Below, piece by piece: positions 18,010-27,065 of a DNA stretch of 64,000 bases. Source of the DNA: Vineibacter terrae. GTDB lineage: Bacteria > Pseudomonadota > Alphaproteobacteria > Reyranellales > Reyranellaceae. A model generated the notes under the pieces. That model searched no databases. It was not told where the DNA came from and saw nothing but the letters and a program-made list of their open reading frames with translations. Within the stretch, counting starts at the first letter, position 1. The number at the start of each line of letters is the position of its first letter. The translations under genes were made by a program, and so were the position numbers. The DNA lies in the NCBI RefSeq assembly GCF_008039615.1, contig NZ_VDUZ01000002.1, positions 124,001 to 188,000 of the forward strand, written 5' to 3'.

Positions 18010-18939
18010 ATGCCGTATCTCGTTGCCACCGACCTGCCCGATGCACCCGCGGGCGCGCGTTTCCGGGCGCTGCTGGGCCGGCCGGGCATCGTCCAGATTC
18101 CGGGTACCCACAACGGCATGGCGGCGCTGCAGGCGAGAGCTGCCGGCTTCGAGGCCGCGTACCTGTCAGGCGCGGCGATGACCGCCTCGATGGGCCTGCC
18201 CGACCTGGGGATCATCACCATCGAGGAGGTCTGCCTCTTCATCCGGCAGGTGGTGCGGGCCAGCGGCCTGCCCTTGTTGGTCGACGGTGACACCGGCTAC
18301 GGCGAAGCCCTCAACGCCATGCACATGGTGCGCAGCTTCGAGGACGCGGGCGCCGCGGCGGTCCATATCGAGGACCAGCTGCTGCCCAAGAAGTGCGGGC
18401 ACCTCAACGACAAGCGGCTGGCCGATGCCCGCGACATGGCCGCCAAGATCGCCGCCACGGTCAAGGCACGACGCCACCTCCATGTCATCGCGCGCACCGA
18501 CGCCGTCGCCAGCGAAGGCATGGATGGCGCGATTGCGCGCGCCCGCCTCTACGTCGAGGCTGGCGCCGACGCGATCTTCCCCGAAGCGCTGACCAACGCC
18601 GAGATGTTCCGGGCGTTTGCGCAGGCGCTGCCCGGCGTGCCGCTGCTGGCCAACATGACCGAGTTCGGCAAGACTCCTTTCTTCACGGCCGGCGAGTTCG
18701 AGGCCATGGGCTACCGCATGGTGATCTGGCCGGTGTCGTCGCTGCGCGTCGCCAACAAGGCGCAGGAAAAGCTCTACGCCGCGATCCGGCGCGACGGCGG
18801 TACGCAGGCGATGCTGGAGGCGATGCAGACGCGCGCCGAGCTCTATGCGCTGGTGGGGCTGCACGATTACGAGGCGCTGGATGCGTCCATTGTCCAGACG
18901 GTCGTGCCGCTGGGCATGCCGCAACGCACGCCGACATAA
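18010..18939 (+). CDS. prpB: 2-methylisocitrate lyase PrpB
   Basis: 309 residues. It starts at ATG 18010 with AGGGAG upstream; an ATG at 17983 that overlaps the prpC stop by four bases is an alternative. ICL/PEP-mutase family motifs are IPGTHNGMAALQA, AAYLSGAAMTAS, PLLVDGDTGYG and the loop PKKCGHLNDK that carries the catalytic Cys. It splits 2-methylisocitrate into pyruvate and succinate, the last step of the cycle begun by the two genes before it. A metE gene follows after 26 bases. Confidence 0.94.
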   Translation: MPYLVATDLPDAPAGARFRALLGRPGIVQIPGTHNGMAALQARAAGFEAAYLSGAAMTASMGLPDLGIITIEEVCLFIRQVVRASGLPLLVDGDTGYGEALNAMHMVRSFEDAGAAAVHIEDQLLPKKCGHLNDKRLADARDMAAKIAATVKARRHLHVIARTDAVASEGMDGAIARARLYVEAGADAIFPEALTNAEMFRAFAQALPGVPLLANMTEFGKTPFFTAGEFEAMGYRMVIWPVSSLRVANKAQEKLYAAIRRDGGTQAMLEAMQTRAELYALVGLHDYEALDASIVQTVVPLGMPQRTPT

Positions 18940-18965
18940 AAGCACCGCCGCAACAGGGGTAAGCG

Positions 18966-21311
18966 ATGTCCTCATCTTCCGTTCCTGTCAGCACCCTCGG
19001 GGTGCCGCGCATCGGCCCGCGCCGCGAGCTGAAAGCGGCGCTGGAAAGCTATTGGGCGGGCAGCACCAGCGCCACCGCGCTGCTGGATGCCGCTTCGGGC
19101 CTGCGGGCCGCAAGCTGGGCACGCCAGCATGCGCTCGGCATCACACACATCCCGAGCAATGATTTCTCGTTGTACGATCACGTGCTCGACACCAGCGCCA
19201 TGGTCGGCGCCATCCCGGCTGCCTACGGCTGGGCCGGCGGCAACGTGTCGCTCGACACCTATTTCGCCCTGGCCCGCGGCCGCGCGGTCGCGAGCGCCGA
19301 TGCCTGTGGACATGGACACGCCGGCGCCGCGGCGCTCGAGATGACCAAGTGGTTCGACACCAACTACCACTACATGGTGCCCGAGTTCTCGAAGGGCCAG
19401 GCGTTCACCCTGGCCTCGACCAAGTCGATCGACGAATTCCGCGAAGCGCAGTCGCTCGGCTTCCACACGCGCCCGGTGCTGATCGGCCCGGTGACGTTCC
19501 TGAAGCTGGGCAAGAGCGCCGATGCGAGCCTCGATCCACTCGCGCTGCTGCCCGGCCTGCTGCCGGTCTACAGCGAAGTCCTGCGGCTACTCGCCGCCAG
19601 CGGCGCCGACTGGGTCCAGATCGACGAGCCATGCCTGGCGCTCGATCTCGACGATGCCACGCGCGCGGCATTGCGCTGCGCCTACGACGTGTTGTCGCGC
19701 GCCGCGCCGCCGCTGCGGATCCTGTGCACCAGCTATTTCGGCGGACTGAACGGCAACCTCGATACGGCGCTGCGCCTGCCGGTGAGCGGCCTGCACCTCG
19801 ACCTCGTGCGCGGCGCGCAGGACCTGGACCGCGCAATCGCCCAGGCGCCGGCGGATCTCGTGCTGTCCCTGGGCGTGATCGATGGCCGCAACGTCTGGCG
19901 CGCCGATCTGGCCGCGATCCTCGACCGGATCGCGCCGATCGTGGACCAGCGCGGCATCGACCGCGTCATCGTCGCGCCATCCTGCTCGCTGCTGCATGTC
20001 CCGGTCGACCTGGAGCTCGAGACGACGCTTGACCCTGAGCTCAAGTCCTGGCTCGCCTTCGCGGTCCAGAAGATGGATGAGCTGCGCATCATCGGCCGCG
20101 CGCTGTCCGAGGGTCGCGGCGCCGTGCGGGAGGTCCTGGAGGCATCGGGCCGCGCCGCCGCGGCACGACGCGCCTCGCCCAGGATCCACAACAGGACGGC
20201 CGCGGCACGACTGGCGCAGGCAACGCCCGACATGGCGCATCGCCACTCGCCATATCCCGAACGCCGCCGCCGGCAGCAGGCCCAGCTGGGCCTGCCGCAC
20301 TTCCCGACGACGACGATCGGCTCCTTCCCGCAGACCGATACGGTGCGCAAGGCGCGCGCGGCGCATCAGAAGGGCACGATGAGCGATGCCGCCTACGACA
20401 CGTTTCTGCACCAGGAGACAGAGGCCGCGGTGCGCTGGCAGGAAGAGATCGGCATCGATGTCCTGGTCCATGGTGAATTCGAGCGCAACGACATGGTGCA
20501 GTATTTCGGCGAGCGGCTGGCAGGCTATGCCTGCACCAGGCATGGCTGGGTGCAGAGCTACGGCTCGCGCTGCGTACGGCCACCGGTGATCTTCGGCGAC
20601 GTGTTCCGGCCGGCGCCGATGACCGTCGCCTGGACCTGCTACGCCCAGTCGCTGACTCGCAGGCCGGTCAAGGGCATGCTGACGGGGCCGGTCACGATGC
20701 TGCAATGGTCGTTCGTGCGCGACGACCTGCCACGCGACCAGGTCTGCCGGCAGATCGCGCTGGCGCTGCGCGACGAGGTCGCCGACCTGGAGCAGGCCGG
20801 CATCCGGGTCATCCAGATCGACGAGCCGGCGTTGCGCGAGGGTTTGCCGCTGCGCCGGGCGCACTGGAAGGCTTATCTCGACAGTGCCGTGGCGTGCTTC
20901 CGCCTCGCAGCGTCCATCGTGGGCGATGCCACGCAGATCCACACGCACATGTGCTACTCGGAGTTCAACGACATCATCGACTCGATCGGGGCGATGGATG
21001 CCGACGTCATCTCCATCGAAACGTCGCGTTCGAAGATGGAGCTGCTCGAGGCTTTCACGAGCTATCGCTATCCCAACGAGATCGGGCCCGGCGTCTACGA
21101 CATCCACTCGCCGCGCCTGCCCGGGGTCGACGAGATGGCCGCTCTGCTCGACAGGGCCCAGGAGCGCCTGTCGGCCGGGCAGATCTGGGTGAATCCCGAT
21201 TGCGGGCTGAAGACCCGCCGCTGGGAGGAGGTGCGGCCGGCGCTCGTCAACATGGTCGCCGCCGCCCACCGCCTGCGGGCAGCTCAGTCGTCGGGCGGCA
21301 CGAACATGTAG
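18966..21311 (+). CDS. metE: Cobalamin-independent methionine synthase MetE
   Basis: 781 residues, the usual full length, with two related barrel domains. The zinc ligands are all present: His661 and Cys663 (THMCYSEF), Glu685 (SIETSRS) and Cys746 (VNPDCGLKTR). It moves a methyl group from 5-methyltetrahydropteroyl-triglutamate to homocysteine without vitamin B12. It follows prpB by only 26 bases with no visible terminator or promoter, so it may belong to the prp operon. Its last 28 bases overlap the end of the opposing response-regulator gene. Confidence 0.95.
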   Translation: MSSSSVPVSTLGVPRIGPRRELKAALESYWAGSTSATALLDAASGLRAASWARQHALGITHIPSNDFSLYDHVLDTSAMVGAIPAAYGWAGGNVSLDTYFALARGRAVASADACGHGHAGAAALEMTKWFDTNYHYMVPEFSKGQAFTLASTKSIDEFREAQSLGFHTRPVLIGPVTFLKLGKSADASLDPLALLPGLLPVYSEVLRLLAASGADWVQIDEPCLALDLDDATRAALRCAYDVLSRAAPPLRILCTSYFGGLNGNLDTALRLPVSGLHLDLVRGAQDLDRAIAQAPADLVLSLGVIDGRNVWRADLAAILDRIAPIVDQRGIDRVIVAPSCSLLHVPVDLELETTLDPELKSWLAFAVQKMDELRIIGRALSEGRGAVREVLEASGRAAAARRASPRIHNRTAAARLAQATPDMAHRHSPYPERRRRQQAQLGLPHFPTTTIGSFPQTDTVRKARAAHQKGTMSDAAYDTFLHQETEAAVRWQEEIGIDVLVHGEFERNDMVQYFGERLAGYACTRHGWVQSYGSRCVRPPVIFGDVFRPAPMTVAWTCYAQSLTRRPVKGMLTGPVTMLQWSFVRDDLPRDQVCRQIALALRDEVADLEQAGIRVIQIDEPALREGLPLRRAHWKAYLDSAVACFRLAASIVGDATQIHTHMCYSEFNDIIDSIGAMDADVISIETSRSKMELLEAFTSYRYPNEIGPGVYDIHSPRLPGVDEMAALLDRAQERLSAGQIWVNPDCGLKTRRWEEVRPALVNMVAAAHRLRAAQSSGGTNM

Positions 21312-22009
21312 CCGGCGCCACGCACGGTCCGGATCGAGGTCGGCCGCGCCGGGTCGATCTCGACCTTGCGGCGCAGCCGCAGGATGCGGATGTCGATGGC
21401 GCGGTCGAATACATCCATCTCGCGGTGGCTGACGGTTTCCAGCAGCCAGTCGCGTGTCAGGGCCCGGTTCGGGTTCTGCGCCAGCAGCTTCAGCAGCTCG
21501 AACTCGCCGGCGCGTAGCGGGATGTCCTCGCCCGACAATGCCTTGAGGGTTCGCGTCTCCAGGTCGAGCAGGCAGCGGCCGATCCGCACCCGCGGCGAGC
21601 CGGTCGCGGCCGAGGCGCCGCCCGCCCGCCGCAGCACCGCCTTCACGCGCGCCAGAAGCTCGCGCGGCTCGAACGGCTTGGCGATGTAGTCGTCGGCTCC
21701 CGTCTCCAGCCCGACCACCCGGTCGACCGTATCGCCGCTGGCGGTCACCATGACGATGCCGACCTTGGCGCTGCGCTCCCGCAGCCAGCGCGCCAGCGCG
21801 AAACCGTCCTCGCCGCCCGGCAGCCGCAGGTCGAGCAGCACCAGCGCCGGCGGGTCCTTCTCGACCAGCTTTCGCAGCGCGGCACCGGCTTCGACGCCTG
21901 AGGCACGATAGCCGTTGGCATCAAGGTACTCGACCAGCGTCTCGCGCTGAAAAGCCTCGTCCTCGACGACGATGATATGTGGGCGGGTATCCTTGCCGCG
22001 TGCTGTCAT
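21284..22009 (-). CDS. OmpR-family response regulator
   Basis: 241 residues from the ATG at 22009 (a further ATG lies at 22030). The receiver domain has the acidic pair (VVEDE), phosphoacceptor Asp60 in LVLLDLRLPGGEDG, the switch residue in VMVTASG and Lys in DDYIAKPF. The C-terminal winged helix (IPLRAGEFELLKLLAQNPNRAL, DIRILRLRRKVE, RTVRGAGYMFV) binds DNA. It is divergent from the hybrid kinase gene, from which it is separated by about 180 bases, so the pair probably works together, though the kinase also carries its own receiver and phosphotransfer modules. Confidence 0.9.
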   Translation of the reverse strand: MTARGKDTRPHIIVVEDEAFQRETLVEYLDANGYRASGVEAGAALRKLVEKDPPALVLLDLRLPGGEDGFALARWLRERSAKVGIVMVTASGDTVDRVVGLETGADDYIAKPFEPRELLARVKAVLRRAGGASAATGSPRVRIGRCLLDLETRTLKALSGEDIPLRAGEFELLKLLAQNPNRALTRDWLLETVSHREMDVFDRAIDIRILRLRRKVEIDPARPTSIRTVRGAGYMFVPPDD

Positions 22010-22188
22010 GTTGTTCCCCCGGGTCCGCATCCTGCCGCAGGGCTGGCGCGCCGATCAAGGAAAGGCCGCACACCCGTGGAAAAGAGGTCCGGCGCGGTGC
22101 CCGCGAAACACACGCAACAATTCGGCTGCGCGCCGATACGCTGGTGAAACCCACCCCCGGCAGGATGGGCCGTTCGAGGATATCAAGC

Positions 22189-25100
22189 ATGCACGGCGCC
22201 GTTCCGCCCGACGCGACCCCCATATCACCCCCCCAGCCGCTGGCGCCGGACGATCCGCGCGTCACGATCGAGCTCAAGCGCCGGATCGCCGCCAAGATGG
22301 CGCCCTATCGCTATGCCCCCATCGTGATGTGGGCGCTGGGCGTGGTCTATCTGGCATCGACGGTGCCGATCTGGGTCACGGCCGGCCTGATCGCGGTCCG
22401 CCTGACGGTGGCCGTCTGGCTGGACAGACTGATCGTGATGGGCCTGGCGATCAAGGACGAGACAGCGGCCTGGCGGTTCGGGCGGATCTTCACGCTGTAC
22501 AACGCCAGTGTCGGCATCGCCTGGAGCCTGGTCGGCATCGCCGCCATCCATTTCGGCAACCAGGGCGCCCAGATCGTCTGGAGCCTCATGGCGATGCTGT
22601 TCCTGATCGCCGACATTCCAAGCCGCTCGCACCACCCGCCGGCGAGCCAGTCGCTGATGCTGGCCCTGGTGCTGCCGCTGCTGCCCTTCGTGGTGATCCA
22701 TCGCAGCTTCGTCGGCGACGTCAACGCGGTATGCGGCATCCTGCTGATCATCCTCACCCTGCCGGTCTTCACGCGCCGCCTCGAGGCCGCGCAACGGCGC
22801 GTCATCATCCGCGATTTCAACTACGAGCTGCTGGCGGAAAGCCTGACGGCGGCCCGCAACGAGGCCGAGGCGGCGCGCGAGGCGGCCGAGAAGGCGCAGC
22901 GCCAGCTCGACGACGCGATCCGCGCCCTGCCGTCGGGCTTCGCGCTCTACGATGCCGACGACCGGCTGGTGACGTGCAACGACGCCTACCCGGCCCTGGC
23001 GGCGCTGCCGCGCGACGCCGTGCGGCCGGGCATGACCTATGCCGACCTGCTGCGCGCCCTGCCGCCGCCCCGGCCCGGGATGCCGGCACGCGATGCCGCA
23101 TGGTTCGAGCAGATGCTGGCTCTGCACCGCGGCGGCGACAGCGACCGCGAGATGGCGACCGCCGCCGGCGGCTGGGTGCGGGTGTCGAAGCACGCCACAC
23201 GCGACGGCGCCATCGTGACGCTGGTCACCGACCTGACCCACGCCAGGCAGCGCGAGGCCGAGCTGGCCACCACGCGCGCCCAGGCGGAGCGCGCGCGCGC
23301 CGAGATCGGCGACGCCATTGCCGCCCTGCCCGTCGGCGTGGCGGTGCTCGATCCGGCGTTGCGCATGGTGGTCGTCAACGACGCTTTCGCTTCCGTGCTG
23401 CCGGGCGTGGAGAACGTGCGCGAGGCCGGGACGCCCCTGGCCGACGTGCTGCGGGAAGCCGTTCGCCGCGGCGTGGCGCCGGGCGTCAGCGAAGGCGAGA
23501 CCGGCGACCGCTGGGTCGCATGGTGGCATCGCGAGCTGTCGGATCCGAAGCGGCCGTTCGAGGGCGCCCTGCAGGATGGGCGCTGGGTGCGCTACGCGGC
23601 GTCGCGCACGCCCTTGGGCAATGTCGTGCTGGCCGTCAGCGACATCACGGCGCTCAAGGCCCGCGAGGTCGAGCTGGCCCGGGCCAAGGGGACGGCCGAG
23701 CAGGCACGCGACGCGGCCGAGGCGGCACGTGCCGATGCCCTGCGCACCCGCGGGATGGTCGACGCCGTCGTCAAGAACATGACCGACGGCGTCGCCCTGT
23801 ACGACCAGGACGGCAAATGGATCTTCGTCAACGAGTCGATCCTCACCTTCCACGACCTGACGCGCGAGATCATCGTCAACCAGCCGACGCTGCGCGACAC
23901 GTTCCTCTTCCAGGCCGCGCGCGGCGACTGGGGCGAGATGACACCGGAGCAGGTCGAGGCCGCCATCGAGGCCCGGCTGCGGGCGTTCAACGCACCCGGC
24001 GGTGCCCGCGAGCTGCGCCAGCTGCGCAATGGCCGCTTCATCGAGTACCAGATCAAGCCGCTGGCCACCGGCGAGACCCTGATGGTGCAGCGCGACGTCA
24101 CGGCGCTGAAGCAGAGTGAGCTGGAAGCGCAGCATGCCCGCGACGAGGCCGAGGCGGCCAACCAGGCGAAGTCGACCTTCCTCGCCACCATGAGCCACGA
24201 GATCCGAACGCCGATGAACGGCGTGCTGGGCTCGGCCGAGCTCCTGGAACGGGAAGCGCTCAGCGAACGGCAGCGCCGGCTGGTGGGCACGGTGCGCACC
24301 TCGGCCACGGCGCTGCTGCGCATCATCGACGACGTGCTCGACTTCTCCAAGATCGAGGCCGGGCGCATGGAGCTGGAGCATACGCCGTTCGGCCTGCGCG
24401 CCCTGGTCGAGGGCACCGGCGACACGCTGCGCGTGCAGGCCCAGCGCAAGGGCCTCAGCCTCACCTCCGCCATCGAGCCCGGCAGCCGCGACGGGCTGAT
24501 CGGCGATCCCACCCGCGTACGCCAGATCCTGTACAACCTGATCGGCAATGCCATCAAGTTCACCGAGATCGGCGGCGTGCGCGTCACGGCGCGCACGGAT
24601 GGCGGCAACGGCATGCCGGTCACGCTCGCGCTGTCGGTGACGGACAGCGGCATCGGCATGGATGCCGCCCAGGTGGCGCGCCTGTTCCAGCCTTTCGCCC
24701 AGGCCGACAGCTCCACCACACGCCGTTTCGGCGGCACAGGGCTGGGCCTTTCGATCGTGCGCCGGCTGGCACAACTGATGGGAGGCGATGTGACAGTGAG
24801 CAGCGTCGCGGGCCACGGCTCGACCTTCACGGCCACGCTTGTGGTCGATGCCGACGTCAGCAGGCCCGCGGATCGCTCCCGGGCCGCCGAGCCGTCGGCC
24901 GATGCGGACTCGGGCGCTTCACCCGGCCGTCTTGTCGGCCGGGTGCTGGCGGTCGACGACTACGACGTCAACCTCGAGGTGCTGGCGGGCCAGCTCGACA
25001 TCCTCGGCGTCGGCGTCGACCTGGCGCGCAACGGCATCGAGGCGCTGACGCAGTGGCGCAGCGGGGACTACGCCCTGGTGCTGACCGACATCCATATGCC

Positions 25101-25677
25101 CGACATGGACGGCTTCGAGCTGACCCGGCAGATCCGCACCGAGGAAGCCGGACGCCGCGAGAGCATACGCACGCCGATCGTGGCGTTGACCGCCAACGCG
25201 CTCAAGGGCGAGGCCGAGCGGTGCCTGGCGGCAGGCATGGACGACTATCTCACCAAGCCGCTCACGCTCGAGCGGCTGCGCGCGGCGCTGGATCGCTGGA
25301 TGAGGGGCGCACCACCGGCGCCGGCGGATGACGCGCCGGAGATCATCGACCGCTCCGCCCTGGGCAGGCTGTTCGGTGACAACCCGGTGATGATCGCCCG
25401 CATGACCGCGCGCTTCCGCGACAGCGCCGCGCGGCTGGTCGCCGATATCGACGCCCAGTGGTCGGCGGAAGACCTCGCATCGGTCGCCGAGACGGCGCAC
25501 AAGCTGAAGGGCGCGGCGCGCACCGGCGGCGCCACGGCGCTGGGCGATCTCGCAGCGGCGCTGGAGCAGGAGGCCCGTGCCGGCCGGCGCGAGGATTGCC
25601 GCGACCTGGTGGCGAGCATCGCCGCGGAATGGCCGCGCGTGCATGCGGCGCTGGCCAGCGAATCGGCACACATCTGA
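22189..25677 (+). CDS. Membrane-bound PAS hybrid sensor histidine kinase with receiver and Hpt domains
   Basis: About 1162 residues. The start at 22189 is chosen because GAGGA lies just upstream. Order of parts: about six membrane helices (residues 40-200), a coiled coil, then three PAS-like segments of the PAS_7/PAS_12 type (RALPSGFALYDADDRLV, AALPVGVAVLDPALRMV, KNMTDGVALYDQDGKWI), HisKA with His670 (MSHEIRTPMNG), HATPase (NLIGNAIKFTE, GIGMD, GGTGLGLSI), a receiver with Asp967 (LTDIHMPDMDGFE) and a C-terminal Hpt with His1104 (TAHKLKGAARTGG). It is a complete phosphorelay in one chain, like ArcB or BvgS. The final acceptor is probably the regulator encoded divergently. The signal is unknown. 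Confidence 0.9.
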   Translation: MHGAVPPDATPISPPQPLAPDDPRVTIELKRRIAAKMAPYRYAPIVMWALGVVYLASTVPIWVTAGLIAVRLTVAVWLDRLIVMGLAIKDETAAWRFGRIFTLYNASVGIAWSLVGIAAIHFGNQGAQIVWSLMAMLFLIADIPSRSHHPPASQSLMLALVLPLLPFVVIHRSFVGDVNAVCGILLIILTLPVFTRRLEAAQRRVIIRDFNYELLAESLTAARNEAEAAREAAEKAQRQLDDAIRALPSGFALYDADDRLVTCNDAYPALAALPRDAVRPGMTYADLLRALPPPRPGMPARDAAWFEQMLALHRGGDSDREMATAAGGWVRVSKHATRDGAIVTLVTDLTHARQREAELATTRAQAERARAEIGDAIAALPVGVAVLDPALRMVVVNDAFASVLPGVENVREAGTPLADVLREAVRRGVAPGVSEGETGDRWVAWWHRELSDPKRPFEGALQDGRWVRYAASRTPLGNVVLAVSDITALKAREVELARAKGTAEQARDAAEAARADALRTRGMVDAVVKNMTDGVALYDQDGKWIFVNESILTFHDLTREIIVNQPTLRDTFLFQAARGDWGEMTPEQVEAAIEARLRAFNAPGGARELRQLRNGRFIEYQIKPLATGETLMVQRDVTALKQSELEAQHARDEAEAANQAKSTFLATMSHEIRTPMNGVLGSAELLEREALSERQRRLVGTVRTSATALLRIIDDVLDFSKIEAGRMELEHTPFGLRALVEGTGDTLRVQAQRKGLSLTSAIEPGSRDGLIGDPTRVRQILYNLIGNAIKFTEIGGVRVTARTDGGNGMPVTLALSVTDSGIGMDAAQVARLFQPFAQADSSTTRRFGGTGLGLSIVRRLAQLMGGDVTVSSVAGHGSTFTATLVVDADVSRPADRSRAAEPSADADSGASPGRLVGRVLAVDDYDVNLEVLAGQLDILGVGVDLARNGIEALTQWRSGDYALVLTDIHMPDMDGFELTRQIRTEEAGRRESIRTPIVALTANALKGEAERCLAAGMDDYLTKPLTLERLRAALDRWMRGAPPAPADDAPEIIDRSALGRLFGDNPVMIARMTARFRDSAARLVADIDAQWSAEDLASVAETAHKLKGAARTGGATALGDLAAALEQEARAGRREDCRDLVASIAAEWPRVHAALASESAHI

Positions 25678-25812
25678 CGAAACACCCGGCCTTCCGCCCT
25701 GCAATCCCTGCGAACGAGCAAGGCGGAATCACAGGTTGCCGCCGCGTGCGCGGCGATGCCACGCTCGCGCCGTGACAGAGGCCACCAAGCGCCTCGCACG
25801 GAGGAACGGCCC

Positions 25813-27045
25813 ATGGTTGATGCGCGCAGCGCCACGACCGGCTGCCTGGCCGGCGTGCGGATTTTGGATCTCACGCAGTTCGAGGCCGGCCCATCCTGCA
25901 CCGAGGCCCTGGCCTGGCTCGGCGCCGAGGTCGTCAAGGTCGAGAACCCGAAGGGCGGCGATCCCGGCCGCACGTCGTTCCGCAGCGGCCCGGGCCAGGA
26001 TTCCTGGTACTTCCTGCTGTTCAACGCCAACAAGAAATCGATCACGCTCAACCTCAAGAGCCCACGCGGCATCGCGCTGGTCAACGACCTGGCGCGCAAG
26101 GCCGATGTCTTCGTCGAGAATTTCGCCCCAGGCGCCATCGAGCGGCTGGGGCTGGGCTACGACGCCATCCGCAAGGTCAATCCCGGCATCATCTACGCCC
26201 AGGTGAAGGGCTTCGGCACCGGCAGCCCGTTCGAGGACAATCTCGCCTTCGACATGATCGCGCAGGCCTGCGGCGGCATCATGAGCGTCAGCGGCGAGCG
26301 CGACGGGCCGCCGGTCAAGCCGGGCGCGACGCTGGGCGACACGGGCACGGGCATGCTGCTGGCCATCAGCGTGCTGGGCGCGCTGTACCGCCGCAAGGGC
26401 ACCGGCCAGGGCGAGCGCCTGGAGATCGCGATGCAGGACGCGATGCTGCATTACATCCGCGTCTGCTTCGCCGCGCAGGCCACGTCCGGCCGCCCCGCCG
26501 AGCGGGCCGGCGCCAAGCTGGCATCGGGCGGCAATCCGCCCTGCGGCATCTATCCCTGCAAGCCGGGCGGCCCCAACGACTACGTCTACATCTACACCAG
26601 CCGCGCCAACCCGGCGCACTGGCACCGCCTGCTGCAGGTGATCGGCCGTGAGGATCTGATCGGCAACCCGCAATACGAGACCGGCCTGGCGCGCACGGAA
26701 CACGAGCCACAGATCGACGAGATGATCTCGGCGTGGACCCGGCAACGCGACAAGAACGAAGCCATGCGCATCCTGGGCGCCGCCGGCATCCCGGCCGGCG
26801 CCGTGCTCGATACCGGGGAGCTGCAGAACGACCCCAGCTTCGAGAAGCGCGGCATCATGCAGACGATCCAGCACCCCGCGTGCGGCCCGTTCAAGATGCC
26901 GGCCTGGCCGGTGCGCCATGACGGCGCGCCGCCGCCGGTGAAGCCGGCGCCGCTGCTGGGCGAGCACACCGGTGACGTGCTGGGCGCCTGGCTGGGCCTG
27001 AGCGCCGACGATGTGAAGGGGCTGCGCCGGGACGGCGTGATCTAA
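25813..27045 (+). CDS. CaiB/BaiF family CoA transferase, formyl-CoA:oxalate CoA-transferase-like
   Basis: About 410 residues from the ATG at 25813. Class III CoA-transferase signatures: ILDLTQFEAGPSCTEALAWLGAEVVKVE near the start, FVENFAPGAIERLGLGYDAI, and ATLGDTGTGM holding the catalytic Asp176. The GPPVKPGATLGD phrase resembles formyl-CoA transferase (Frc). It moves CoA between carboxylic acids, forming a mixed anhydride on the Asp. It is followed 20 bases later by a TPP enzyme of the oxalyl-CoA decarboxylase group, as in oxalate-degrading frc-oxc pairs. The exact acid is not certain. Confidence 0.87.
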   Translation: MVDARSATTGCLAGVRILDLTQFEAGPSCTEALAWLGAEVVKVENPKGGDPGRTSFRSGPGQDSWYFLLFNANKKSITLNLKSPRGIALVNDLARKADVFVENFAPGAIERLGLGYDAIRKVNPGIIYAQVKGFGTGSPFEDNLAFDMIAQACGGIMSVSGERDGPPVKPGATLGDTGTGMLLAISVLGALYRRKGTGQGERLEIAMQDAMLHYIRVCFAAQATSGRPAERAGAKLASGGNPPCGIYPCKPGGPNDYVYIYTSRANPAHWHRLLQVIGREDLIGNPQYETGLARTEHEPQIDEMISAWTRQRDKNEAMRILGAAGIPAGAVLDTGELQNDPSFEKRGIMQTIQHPACGPFKMPAWPVRHDGAPPPVKPAPLLGEHTGDVLGAWLGLSADDVKGLRRDGVI

Positions 27046-27065
27046 CCAGACGAGGAGACCCGGAC

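Noticed and set aside
18940-18965. B12 or SAM riboswitch before metE
   Set aside because: The gap is 26 bases, too short for any known riboswitch aptamer.
19587-21269. 560-codon minus-strand frame within metE
   Set aside because: It is antisense to a full-length metE with all zinc ligands in place; no domain is recognisable in it.
22225-24816. Very long minus-strand open frame of 863 codons
   Set aside because: It lies antisense to the hybrid kinase, whose domains are unmistakable. The translation is His/Arg/Gly/Gln-rich without domains, the usual result of high GC in the opposite frame.
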